Shown: positions 1 through 7,031, counted from the stretch's first letter. The stretch: DNA of 14,861 nucleotides from an uncultured Erysipelotrichaceae bacterium (GCA_900319505.1 ONOV01000130.1:1-14861); one strand, 5' to 3'. The notes: generated by a model from the letters alone, not told the origin. Numbers and translations are program-made.

Positions 1-20
1 CAGCTGAGCTTTTCCTGTCT

Positions 21-344
21 TCAGAGTTTCTTGAACTGGGCTACATCCAATACGAAGATGGTAGCACCGCCGATCTGTACTTCGACCGGGAATGAAGCAT
101 AGCGGCCGATATCATAGCTGGCTGTGGAAGGAACAATCTCTGTTCTTCTCTTTGCTTCAGAACCGATCACGTCAATGCACTTGTCCACCAGATCATCTTC
201 CGTACCGACAATAATTGTTGTATTGCCCGCTCTCAGAAATCCGCCCGTGGTTGCCAGACGTGTCATATAGAAATTATTCTTAGTCAAAGCTGAAGAAACC
301 GCAGAAGCGTCATCGTTTGATACAATCGCAAGGATCAGTTTCAT
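21..344 (-). CDS. darA: Cyclic-di-AMP receptor, DarA/PstA family
   Basis: A 107-residue PII-like cytosolic protein. The family binds the second messenger c-di-AMP as a trimer; the downstream target in most species is unknown. The sequence shows the family hallmark TGGFLRAGNTT (about residues 33-43) after a ferredoxin-like N-terminus beginning MKLILAIV, and the length is normal (about 109 residues). The ATG at 344 is chosen over those at 350 and 347 because AGGAGG (353-358) lies 8 nt from it but only 2 nt from the ATG at 350. It is the last complete gene of the minus-strand housekeeping series, about 100 nt after ychF; in many Firmicutes the gene sits near tmk and holB, which are not in view. 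Identification is confident. Confidence 0.93.
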   Translation of the reverse strand: MKLILAIVSNDDASAVSSALTKNNFYMTRLATTGGFLRAGNTTIIVGTEDDLVDKCIDVIGSEAKRRTEIVPSTASYDIGRYASFPVEVQIGGATIFVLDVAQFKKL

Positions 345-373
345 CACCATTACCTCCTGTCTAATCTATGTTC

Positions 374-401
374 AGTTTATCACAAAGAGAGAGTACTTCA
401 A
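374..401 (-). promoter_or_regulatory. Weak candidate promoter for darA
   Basis: On the minus strand TTGAAG (396-401) and TAAACT (374-379) are separated by 16 nt in the ychF-darA gap. Each hexamer matches the housekeeping sigma consensus at four of six positions. darA may equally be co-transcribed with ychF, since I see no terminator between them. Confidence 0.25.
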
Positions 402-444
402 AACACAGATTCCGTGATTCGTATTTTCCTTTCACAGGTGTCCA

Positions 445-1545
445 TCAGACGTTGAAACGGAAGAAGACAACATCGCCATCCTGCATCAGGTAGTCTTTGC
501 CTTCCACTCTGAGCTTGCCATGTTCCTTAAGGGCCTGCTCCGTACCGTATTCCATCAGATCTTCATAGCCGTAGATCTCAGCTCTGATAAAACCTCTTTC
601 AAAGTCAGAGTGAATGATGCCGGCACACTGCGGTGCTTTCATGCCCTCATGGAATGTCCAGGCACGGCACTCCGGTTCACCAACCGTAAAGAATGTTCTC
701 AAGCCAAGCAGATGATAGGCAGCCTGAATAATCTGATCGAGACCGGACTGTTCAATGCCGAGATCATCCAGGAATGCTTTCTTTTCTTCCTTATCGAGAC
801 CGGACAGTTCTTCTTCCATCTTGGCACAGATGGCAATGCATTCACTGTTTTCACTTGCTGCAAACTTCTTTACATCATTGTAATAATGGTTGGAAGCAGG
901 ATCAGCGATCTCTTCATCACTCATGTTGGCCACATAGATCACCGGCTTGGCAGTTAATAAGCCATAGTTTCTGATGGCAGCCTTATCGTCATCATCCAGA
1001 TCCAGCAGGCGTACCGGTCTGCCTTCTTCCAGAGCGGCTTTACACTTGTCGAGTGTGGCCATTTCCTTCATGGCTTCCTTATCCTTTGTCTGGGCTTTCT
1101 TTACAACCTTGGAAATACGGTTGTTTACCGTATCCAGATCAGCCAGACACAGTTCCATATTGATTTCATCAATATCTCTTAACGGATCCACACTGCCTTC
1201 CACGTGTTCAATGTTCTCATCATCAAAGCATCTGACCACATGTACAATGGCATCTGTCTGTCTGATATTGGCCAGAAACTGGTTGCCAAGGCCTTCACCC
1301 TTGGAAGCACCTTTAACAAGACCGGCAATATCGGTAAATTCAAAGGTTGTATAAATCGTCTTCTTCGGATGGAAAATCTTTACAAAGTCATCCATTCTGT
1401 GATCCGGCACTTCAACCACACCCACATTGGGGCTGATGGTCGCAAACGGATAGTTTTCCGCCAGCACCTGTGAATTGGTGATGGCATTGAACAATGTTGA
1501 TTTGCCTACGTTAGGCAGTCCTACAATACCTGCTGTTAAAGCCAT
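445..1545 (-). CDS. ychF: YchF/OLA1-family P-loop NTPase
   Basis: A 366-residue ribosome-associated P-loop NTPase of the Obg-related YchF family; members bind ATP in preference to GTP and are linked to translation and stress responses. Visible motifs are the Walker A GLPNVGKST (residues 9-17), DIAG (72-75), the G4-like NMSDE (207-211), and His114 in the conserved NIEH context, at the same number as the catalytic His of E. coli YchF. The C-terminal TGS domain (about 280-366) ends in the highly conserved DGDVVFFRFNV. Length matches the family. The ATG directly abuts the DUF951 stop (TAA-ATG), with a GAGGA ribosome site inside the DUF951 end, so translation is probably coupled. Nothing looks damaged. 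Confidence 0.97.
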   Translation of the reverse strand: MALTAGIVGLPNVGKSTLFNAITNSQVLAENYPFATISPNVGVVEVPDHRMDDFVKIFHPKKTIYTTFEFTDIAGLVKGASKGEGLGNQFLANIRQTDAIVHVVRCFDDENIEHVEGSVDPLRDIDEINMELCLADLDTVNNRISKVVKKAQTKDKEAMKEMATLDKCKAALEEGRPVRLLDLDDDDKAAIRNYGLLTAKPVIYVANMSDEEIADPASNHYYNDVKKFAASENSECIAICAKMEEELSGLDKEEKKAFLDDLGIEQSGLDQIIQAAYHLLGLRTFFTVGEPECRAWTFHEGMKAPQCAGIIHSDFERGFIRAEIYGYEDLMEYGTEQALKEHGKLRVEGKDYLMQDGDVVFFRFNV

Positions 1546-1755
1546 TTACTTCTCTTCCTCACTCTCGTTATGCTGTACTACTTTCTTCAGCTTCTTTTCA
1601 AATTCATGACGCGGAAACATGACAACCGCCCCGCATCCCTCACACTTGATTTTGATATCAGCACCGACACGGATGATCTTCCATGTCTTCGCCTTTTTAC
1701 ATGGATGGGGTTTTTTCATTTCCACGATATCATTCAGATCATACTCTACACTCAT
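1546..1755 (-). CDS. DUF951 family small zinc-ribbon-like protein
   Basis: A 69-residue protein of the DUF951 family, which is widespread in Firmicutes and has no established function. The pattern HPC (Cys19), then GADIKIKCEGC (Cys38 and Cys41) and PRHEFEKKLKKV is diagnostic; the three cysteines suggest metal binding, though a fourth ligand is not obvious, so that is inference. The C-terminus is acidic (ESEEEK). Its ATG overlaps the folD stop by 4 nt (ATGA), and its stop abuts the ychF start, so it is tightly coupled to both. Neighbourhood with ychF is common for this family and hints at a role around translation, but I assign none. Confidence 0.9.
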   Translation of the reverse strand: MSVEYDLNDIVEMKKPHPCKKAKTWKIIRVGADIKIKCEGCGAVVMFPRHEFEKKLKKVVQHNESEEEK

Positions 1756-2621
1756 AGACCTAGCCTCATTTCATAAGAATGAATCGTATTCAGCATCAGG
1801 GCACAGATGGTCATCGGTCCGACACCCTTAGGTACCGGCGTTACCTTATTAACATAAGGAAGTACATCTTCCGTATCCACATCCCCGCACAGATGTCCAT
1901 CTGTCATGCGGTTGATGCCGACATCCACAACGTATGCCCCTTCCTTTATATATGTATGGTCAAACATCTTCGCCTTTCCTACCGCTGCCACCAGTATATC
2001 TGCTTCCTTTGTAATAGAACGCAGGTCTACAGTCTTAGAGTGGCATATGGTGACGGTCGCATTGCGATCCTGCAGGAGTCTGGCCACCGGGTTGCCGACA
2101 AGACGGCTGCGGCCCACAACTACAGCTCTGGCCCCTTCAATTTTCACTCCCATGGCATCCAGAATCGAGATGATGCCGACAGGCGTACAGGGGGCAAAGC
2201 ACGGTTCACCCGCGTAGAGCCGGCCGACATTAAGCGGATGCAGGCCATCCACATCCTTACTGACATCCAGCATCAGGATGGCATGGTTGGCATCAAGCTG
2301 AGACGGCAGCGGCATCTGTAAGAGAATACCATCGCTGTTTTCATTCTCATTGCAGCAATGAATCACATCCTCCAGCTCTTCCTGGCTGGCAGAACCGGGC
2401 AGGTGATGTACGGCATTTTCAATGCCGACAACTTCACATGCCTTGCGCTTGCCCCTGATATAGGACATGCTGGCAGGATCATCACCGACCACAATCGTAT
2501 CCAGATGCGGCACCCTGTATCCTGCCTGCATGTACTTTTCCACCTTTTCATGGAGCTGCTGCTTGATTTCAGCAGACAGCCGGCTGCCATAGAGCAGCCT
2601 GTCACTGTAATCACAGGTCAT
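1752..2621 (-). CDS. folD: Methylenetetrahydrofolate dehydrogenase / cyclohydrolase
   Basis: A 289-residue bifunctional cytosolic enzyme interconverting 5,10-methylene-, 5,10-methenyl- and 10-formyl-tetrahydrofolate with NADP, supplying one-carbon units for purines and formyl-Met-tRNA. Visible motifs are DPASMSYIRGKRKA with the catalytic Tyr54/Lys58 pair, LLQMPLP (100-106), KDVDGLHPLN (122-131) with the folate-site Asp125, PCTP, the dinucleotide-binding VVGRSRLVGNP (168-178) and TPVPKGVGPMT near the end. The last motif has Lys where PVPGGVGP is more common. A GGAG ribosome site stands 4 nt before the ATG. It starts 9 nt after the dtd stop and overlaps the DUF951 start. Length is normal. Confidence 0.97.
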   Translation of the reverse strand: MTCDYSDRLLYGSRLSAEIKQQLHEKVEKYMQAGYRVPHLDTIVVGDDPASMSYIRGKRKACEVVGIENAVHHLPGSASQEELEDVIHCCNENENSDGILLQMPLPSQLDANHAILMLDVSKDVDGLHPLNVGRLYAGEPCFAPCTPVGIISILDAMGVKIEGARAVVVGRSRLVGNPVARLLQDRNATVTICHSKTVDLRSITKEADILVAAVGKAKMFDHTYIKEGAYVVDVGINRMTDGHLCGDVDTEDVLPYVNKVTPVPKGVGPMTICALMLNTIHSYEMRLGL

Positions 2622-2630
2622 ACCGCTCCA

Positions 2631-3095
2631 TTATACATGATTTGCTTTCTTCATGTCCTTTGAATCAAGCAGGATTGTCACCGGCCCATCGTTCAATAAG
2701 CGCACCTTCATATCCGCTCCGAAGATCCCTTCTTCCACCCGGAAGCCAAGGCTTCTCATATAGCTGTTGAAGTAATCATAAAGCTTAGAGGCGTGTTCAG
2801 GCTTTCCTGCCCCGGTAAAGGAAGGCCGGTTGCCTTTGGCAGTATCGGCGTACAGCGTGAACTGTGAGATGGAAAGAATCGCCCCGTTTACCTGAGACAG
2901 ATTCAGATTCATTTTTCCGTTTTCATCCTCGAAAATTCTGAGCCTGGCGATCTTATCTCCCATCACTCTGACCGTATTTTCATCATCGCTGTCACAGAAT
3001 CCCACCAGGATCATATAGCCTTTTTCAATCACCCCGTGCACCTTTCCATCAATGGTGACACTGGCTTCACTGACTCTCTGTATGACTGTTTTCAT
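2631..3095 (-). CDS. dtd: D-aminoacyl-tRNA deacylase
   Basis: A 154-residue cytosolic enzyme that hydrolyses D-aminoacyl-tRNA, clearing mischarged tRNAs. The two family signatures are present: SQFTLYAD (residues 77-84) and the Gly-cisPro motif in NDGPVT (135-140). The frame remains open upstream to an ATG at 3170, but the family begins M-(K/R)-x-V-I-Q-R-V, so the ATG at 3095 is chosen. No strong Shine-Dalgarno sequence precedes it; instead TACAAT ends 6 nt before the ATG. The C-terminus carries a short Lys-rich tail (SKDMKKANHV), slightly longer than usual. First gene of the minus-strand series, divergent from paralogue A. Confidence 0.95.
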   Translation of the reverse strand: MKTVIQRVSEASVTIDGKVHGVIEKGYMILVGFCDSDDENTVRVMGDKIARLRIFEDENGKMNLNLSQVNGAILSISQFTLYADTAKGNRPSFTGAGKPEHASKLYDYFNSYMRSLGFRVEEGIFGADMKVRLLNDGPVTILLDSKDMKKANHV

Positions 3096-3101
3096 GCGCC
3101 C

Positions 3102-3107
3102 ATTGTA
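3102..3107 (-). promoter_or_regulatory. -10-like TACAAT just before dtd
   Basis: TACAAT (5 of 6 to consensus) ends 6 nt before the dtd ATG. No convincing -35 lies 16-18 nt upstream; a perfect TTGACA at 3147-3152 is 39 nt away, too far to pair with it. If used, the transcript would be leaderless or nearly so. Confidence 0.25.
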
Positions 3108-3189
3108 GTCCATTCCGTACGGAAAATGAGAGTGCTTTCTATGTTCTGTCAAGGCTGTTTTATGTGTCATTCCTGCATGTAAACACGCG

Positions 3190-3239
3190 GAAAATGCAGT
3201 GCTGAAGCGTATTTTTTCAGCTTCAGAAATTGCATTTTC
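3190..3239. repeat. Nested inverted repeat between dtd and paralogue A
   Basis: Outer arms GAAAATGCA (3190-3198) and TGCATTTTC (3231-3239) are perfect complements. Inner arms CTGAAGC (3202-3208) and GCTTCAG (3220-3226) are also perfect, with an 11-nt loop and small internal loops of 3 and 4 nt between the two stems. No T-run follows on either strand, so it does not look like an intrinsic terminator. It lies in the divergent intergenic region and may be an RNA leader structure or a protein-binding site. Confidence 0.7.
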
Positions 3240-3317
3240 ATGTCACGTCAATTTTATTCATTTGTCGTATTCTGGCGTATTGAATGTGTGACTGATATGT
3301 GAATTTGCCTCTTTTTG

Positions 3318-3346
3318 TTGGAAATTCGAGAATTTCGTGGTTAGGT
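3318..3346 (+). promoter_or_regulatory. Candidate promoter and 7-2-7 palindrome before paralogue A
   Basis: GAAATTC (3321-3327), GA, GAATTTC (3330-3336) is a perfect 16-nt palindrome ending 17 nt before the ATG at 3354. A poor promoter can be drawn around it: TTGGAA (3318-3323), 17 nt, TTAGGT (3341-3346). The palindrome is certain; its role as an operator is inference. Confidence 0.45.
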
Positions 3347-3353
3347 TTGAACT

Positions 3354-4532
3354 ATGCTGAAAACAACACAGATGAGAAACACAGTCAGCGTTGCAGCTGT
3401 CATCACGGTATTATGTCTACCGCTTTTAAACAGTCTGCCAGTATACGCTGACGACACACAGACAGCAGATACCAGTGAGGTATCTGTATACACGATCGAA
3501 AGGAACGATCCGTCCCCGCTTGATACTCTGAAGCAGGAGGTTCTTGAAAAGTATGCGGAAAAGAGTGGAGACCTGAAGATGGAAGAGATCAACGTTGATG
3601 CCTCCTCCATTTCTACTTCCACGCTGGACTGGACCAGAACCGGCCTGCAGCCTGCCGCGATTCAGGTCAGTGTTGTCGTACAGAATGAAGACGGCACAAA
3701 GAAAACGGCTGCTGCGCTCTGTGAAACAGAGAAAGCAGAAATCAATATCACCGCTTCCGATGCCCCGCAGCTTGTTTTAAAGAGCGACAGCGTCACCATT
3801 GATCTTGGTTCTGCATTCAACTATGCGGATAACATCGGCCTGGTCTCTTCCGCCAGCAATGCACTGCCTGTTCTTTCCGAAACAGACAATGTGGATGTCA
3901 ATACGGAAGGCACCTATGATGTGAAAGTTACTGCCGTCAGTGCCCAGGGCACTACTGCCGCCAGCTACAAAGTCAAGGTTCAGAAACCGGCTGAAGTCGT
4001 CCGGGCAGAAGAAGAAGCGGCCAAAAAGGCGGCCGAAGAAGCTGCTGAGAAAGCCGCCGAAGAAGAGGCTGCCCGTCAGGCTGAAGAGCAGGCTGCCGCA
4101 CAGGCAGCGGCAGAGGCCCAGGCGCAGAGCCAGACTGCCGCTGCTGCCGGCAGTGCGGTATCCGGCTATACCGGCGGCATCAGTGCTTCTACCGGCAGTG
4201 CCATCGCCGACTATGCCCTGACGCTGGTTGGTTCTCCGTATGTTTACGGCGGCACATCTCCGGCCGGCTTTGACTGCTCGGGTTTCACCCAGTATGTCTT
4301 TGCCCAGTTCGGCATCTCTCTGCCCCGTACCGCTGAAGCCCAGTCTGCCTGCGGCACTCAGGTACCGGCATCAGAAGCTCAGCCTGGTGATCTTGTCACC
4401 TATAACGGACACGCTGCCCTCTGCATCGGCAACGGCATGATCGTCAATGCCCTGAATCCGTCCAGCGGTGTTGCGGTCTGCAGTATGTACAGCCTGTATA
4501 ACGGCAATATGCAGGTTCACCGTTTAGGCTGA
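3354..4532 (+). CDS. Secreted NlpC/P60 peptidoglycan hydrolase, paralogue A
   Basis: A 392-residue exported protein, probably a peptidoglycan endopeptidase. Order: signal peptide (1-32, cleavage after VYA); an unrecognised region shared with the next three genes (about 44-135); an immunoglobulin-like domain with TIDLGSAFNYADNIG and ETDNVDVNTEG (about 138-211); an Ala/Glu-rich, probably coiled-coil linker (about 212-265); and an NlpC/P60 domain (about 280-392). Catalytic residues are Cys308 (FDCSG), His353 (NGHA) and Asn365 in the third position. There is no sortase signal, so attachment is presumably noncovalent. No strong ribosome site precedes the ATG, only TTAGG 8 nt upstream. Its catalytic end closely matches paralogue C, while its Ig-like domain resembles B. 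Substrate bond is not deducible. Confidence 0.9.
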   Translation: MLKTTQMRNTVSVAAVITVLCLPLLNSLPVYADDTQTADTSEVSVYTIERNDPSPLDTLKQEVLEKYAEKSGDLKMEEINVDASSISTSTLDWTRTGLQPAAIQVSVVVQNEDGTKKTAAALCETEKAEINITASDAPQLVLKSDSVTIDLGSAFNYADNIGLVSSASNALPVLSETDNVDVNTEGTYDVKVTAVSAQGTTAASYKVKVQKPAEVVRAEEEAAKKAAEEAAEKAAEEEAARQAEEQAAAQAAAEAQAQSQTAAAAGSAVSGYTGGISASTGSAIADYALTLVGSPYVYGGTSPAGFDCSGFTQYVFAQFGISLPRTAEAQSACGTQVPASEAQPGDLVTYNGHAALCIGNGMIVNALNPSSGVAVCSMYSLYNGNMQVHRLG

Positions 4533-4571
4533 ATCACAGCGTAATCTTAAGCAGAATTGCACCAATTTCCT

Positions 4572-4660
4572 GAAATCACGCATTTCCCGGGTAATAGTTG
4601 CGACATAATTGCTTTTATGTCGCAACTATGTGAAATCTTATGGGATAAAAATGTGATTTC
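4572..4660. repeat. Perfect 15-bp inverted repeat with outer arms, between A and B
   Basis: The core stem pairs 4594-4608 with 4615-4629 without mismatch around the loop TTGCTT; the arm contains AGTTGCGACATAA. Outside it, GAAATCAC (4572-4579) pairs with GTGATTTC (4653-4660). The element ATTTCCC(G/T)GG also occurs twice in direct orientation (4582-4591 and 4656-4665). No T-run follows the core on either strand. It fills most of the 175-nt gap between A and B and may act as an RNA structure or a repressor site. Confidence 0.75.
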
Positions 4661-4671
4661 CCTGGATTCGG

Positions 4672-4700
4672 TTGTGCGATCTGCTTTTTTTTCTTATAAA
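4672..4700 (+). promoter_or_regulatory. Promoter of paralogue B, apparently leaderless
   Basis: TTGTGC (4672-4677), 17 nt, TATAAA (4695-4700), then only 7 nt to the ATG at 4708. Transcription would start at or beside the initiation codon. No Shine-Dalgarno sequence is present upstream of that ATG, which fits a leaderless message. Confidence 0.5.
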
Positions 4701-4707
4701 TAGAACT

Positions 4708-5832
4708 ATGCAGAAAATACCAGGGAGAAGAATACTGGCAGGCATCCTGCTTCCTGTATCGGCCGCTTTTACTTTATGGGCTGGTGCACCGACACAGATC
4801 TACGCAGATAACTCCAGCAGTACGCAGAGCGAAATATACGAACTGAACAGCAATGATGAGAATCCTCTCTATACCCTCAAGAAAGAGATGATTCAGGAAT
4901 TCATTGAAAAGAACCCGACGCTGACCATGTCCGACATTGATCTCAATGCGTCCAGCATCCAGGCACCGGGTTTTGATCGTACCAAAGCAGGCCTGCAGAA
5001 CGTCAAGGCAACCCTTAACGTTGTTACCCATACAGAAGACAATAAGATTTCTTCTTACAGTCATATCGAAAACGCTACGGTCAAGCTGCTGCAGAGCGAA
5101 GGCCCGCAGATTGTGCTCAAGGCAAGTGAAGTTACCATCGACCTTGGTTCATCCTTCAACTATGCCGATAACATCGGCATAGCCACAACTGACAGCAGTG
5201 CCCTGCCGGTCATCAGTGAAACCGACAACGTTGATGTGAACACGGAAGGAAACTATACCGTAAATTTGACGGCGGTAGACCAGCAGGGAGCTGAATCCCA
5301 TACCAGCTACACCGTCACCGTCGTAAAGCCGGCGGAAGAAGTACAGGAAGAGATTCTGAAGAATGTTGAATTCCTCTCAGATGGCGAATACACCGATGCC
5401 GATTTCCGCAGCCAGTATGAAGCAGATATGCTGGCGGCATCTGATGCGGGCGGCTATACCTACTACTTCCAGCAAGACAGTACCAGCCCGGTACAGTGTG
5501 TGGATCTGGTCAAGTATCTTTTCTATAAGCAGTATGGTGAAAAGTGCGCTTCCGTCAATGGACAGGATGTAGTACTGTCAACCGCAGCCATGTATCCAAG
5601 CCAGTTCATTGTCACCTCCAATATCCAGGATGGTGTTTTCTTCTCCTGCCGCAATCTCAGCTATTATGGACACACCGGCTATATCAACCGGGTGGATGGC
5701 GATACGGTATATGTGACAGAAGCCAACATCCCTGAAAACGGAGATGTATATGTCAGAGTCAACTATGCAATGCCTTTATCGCAGTTTATGGCCCGCGGTT
5801 CTTATGATTTCCTTGTGCCGGTCAACGGCTGA
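4708..5832 (+). CDS. Secreted CHAP-like amidase/endopeptidase, paralogue B
   Basis: A 374-residue exported protein, probably a cell-wall amidase or endopeptidase. Signal peptide 1-33 (cleavage after IYA); shared N-terminal region (about 42-130); Ig-like domain (about 133-207) with TIDLGSSFNYADNIG and ETDNVDVNTEG; then almost no linker and a CHAP-like domain (about 245-374). Putative catalytic residues are Cys264 (QCVDLVKYL), His322 (YGHTGYI) and Glu338/Asn340 (VTEAN). The catalytic half is only distantly like that of D. An in-frame ATG exists at 4672, but it falls on the -35 and precedes a normal signal peptide, so 4708 is preferred. Without the Ala/Glu linker of A and D, the catalytic domain should sit close to the Ig-like domain. 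Confidence 0.85.
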   Translation: MQKIPGRRILAGILLPVSAAFTLWAGAPTQIYADNSSSTQSEIYELNSNDENPLYTLKKEMIQEFIEKNPTLTMSDIDLNASSIQAPGFDRTKAGLQNVKATLNVVTHTEDNKISSYSHIENATVKLLQSEGPQIVLKASEVTIDLGSSFNYADNIGIATTDSSALPVISETDNVDVNTEGNYTVNLTAVDQQGAESHTSYTVTVVKPAEEVQEEILKNVEFLSDGEYTDADFRSQYEADMLAASDAGGYTYYFQQDSTSPVQCVDLVKYLFYKQYGEKCASVNGQDVVLSTAAMYPSQFIVTSNIQDGVFFSCRNLSYYGHTGYINRVDGDTVYVTEANIPENGDVYVRVNYAMPLSQFMARGSYDFLVPVNG

Positions 5833-5834
5833 TA

Positions 5835-5857
5835 GAGACAATTCTTTGATTTGTCTC
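5835..5857 (+). repeat. Small inverted repeat after paralogue B
   Basis: GAGACAA (5835-5841) and TTGTCTC (5851-5857) are perfect complements around a 9-nt loop, starting 2 nt after the stop codon of B. No T-run follows, so it is more likely a 3' end structure than a terminator on its own. Confidence 0.45.
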
Positions 5858-5876
5858 AAATGCAGAATGATGTAAT

Positions 5877-5897
5877 GGGGACTTGTCCCCTTTTATT
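5877..5897 (+). terminator. Possible weak terminator between B and C
   Basis: GGGGA (5877-5881) and TCCCC (5886-5890) form a short GC-rich stem with a 4-nt loop, followed by TTTTATT. The stem is only 5 bp and ends about 28 nt before the start of C, so it might instead be an operator or attenuator. ATATAA at 5901-5906, just after it, could be part of a promoter for C, but no -35 is evident. Confidence 0.4.
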
Positions 5898-5924
5898 CCT
5901 ATATAAGCGGTAGAAGGAGGAGGT

Positions 5925-7031
5925 ATGAACGCAGTGAAGAAAAGAAACAGATTGAAAACAGGAATCATTCCCTTTGCGGCAGCGGTATGTCTGTTCTGTG
6001 CTCCGTTAAGTGTATATGCGGATAACAGTACGGATACCATCCTGAGCGATTCTCAGGGTCTGCCGGTTTATACAATCAATATGAATGACCGGGATCCGAT
6101 TGATACACTGAAGGACGAAGCCATCCGCAAATACATTTCCTCTTCTCCTACTTTGACTATGGCAGATGTGAATCTGGACAAGTCCACCATGGACAATACG
6201 GCATTCGACCGTACCAAAGAAGGTCTGCAGACCATCCAGATCAAGCTCTCCATTGCCGTAGACAGAAAAGATGGAAATGCTGATACTTACAACTATGCCG
6301 AAACTGCAGCCGTCCGGCTTTATGGGGCAGACGGTCCGCAGATCATTCTCAAAAGCGATACGATGACCATTGATCTCGGTTCGGTATTCAATTACACCGA
6401 CAACATCGGCTACATCTCCACCGGCAATCGTGATCTGCCGGCTTCCATTCAGGAAAGTGACAACGTCGATGTCAACACCGAAGGCACTTACAATGTCACC
6501 GTGACCGCCTATGATGTCAAAGGCAATAAGAACACCATCTCCTATGCGGTAGAAGTCAGAAAACCGGCTGAGACCGTACGGGCTGAACAGGAACAGGCAG
6601 AACAGGCTGCGGCAGCGTCCAATAACGCCATTGCCAATGCCGGCGATACAAGCGGCCAGATTCTGATTTCCGGCATCTCTGGTGAAACCGGCAGCGCCAT
6701 TGCGGATTATGCTCTGCAGTTCAGCGGTTACAGCTATGTCTGGGGCGGCACAAGTCCGCAAACAGGTTTTGACTGCTCCGGCCTGACCCAGTATGTCTAC
6801 GCCCACTTCGGCATCAATCTGCCCCGTACCGCTGAGGCACAGGCACAGTGCGGCACACTGATTCCCGCTTCTGAAGCACAGCCTGGCGATCTTGTGACCT
6901 ACAATGGACACGCTGCCATCTACATCGGCAACGACATGATCATCAATGCTCTGAACCCGAGCCTTGGGGTCGGTGTCTCCAATATGTACGCTCTGCCCAA
7001 CGGCAACCTTCAGGTCCATCGTCTGAGCTGA
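5925..7031 (+). CDS. Secreted NlpC/P60 peptidoglycan hydrolase, paralogue C
   Basis: A 368-residue exported protein, probably a peptidoglycan endopeptidase. Signal peptide 1-32 (cleavage after VYA); shared N-terminal region (about 47-135); Ig-like domain (about 138-213) with TIDLGSVFNYTDNIG and ESDNVDVNTEG; a short Ala-rich linker; NlpC/P60 domain (about 255-368) with Cys284 (FDCSG), His329 (NGHA) and Asn341. A strong ribosome site, AAGGAGGAGG (5914-5923), precedes the ATG, unlike A and B. The catalytic domain is nearly collinear with that of A, with identical stretches such as LPRTAEAQ and EAQPGDLVTYNGHAA, but the N-terminal half is closer to D (KYIS, GLQTIQI, LPASIQE). Confidence 0.9.
   Translation: MNAVKKRNRLKTGIIPFAAAVCLFCAPLSVYADNSTDTILSDSQGLPVYTINMNDRDPIDTLKDEAIRKYISSSPTLTMADVNLDKSTMDNTAFDRTKEGLQTIQIKLSIAVDRKDGNADTYNYAETAAVRLYGADGPQIILKSDTMTIDLGSVFNYTDNIGYISTGNRDLPASIQESDNVDVNTEGTYNVTVTAYDVKGNKNTISYAVEVRKPAETVRAEQEQAEQAAAASNNAIANAGDTSGQILISGISGETGSAIADYALQFSGYSYVWGGTSPQTGFDCSGLTQYVYAHFGINLPRTAEAQAQCGTLIPASEAQPGDLVTYNGHAAIYIGNDMIINALNPSLGVGVSNMYALPNGNLQVHRLS

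Noticed and set aside
2631..2636. TATAAT on the minus strand 9 nt before folD, considered as a leaderless promoter.
   Set aside because: It overlaps the dtd stop codon, a GGAG ribosome site stands between it and the ATG, and no -35 is present, so folD is better explained as co-transcribed with dtd.
4021..4140. Repetitive Ala/Glu codons in paralogue A, considered as a tandem DNA repeat.
   Set aside because: The repetition is in amino acid composition (a probable coiled coil); the nucleotide units vary in sequence and length and do not form a regular array.
3940..4221. Arg/Pro-rich frame overlapping the linker of paralogue A in another phase.
   Set aside because: It is the out-of-frame reading of the repetitive Ala/Glu codons and has no start signal or homology of its own.
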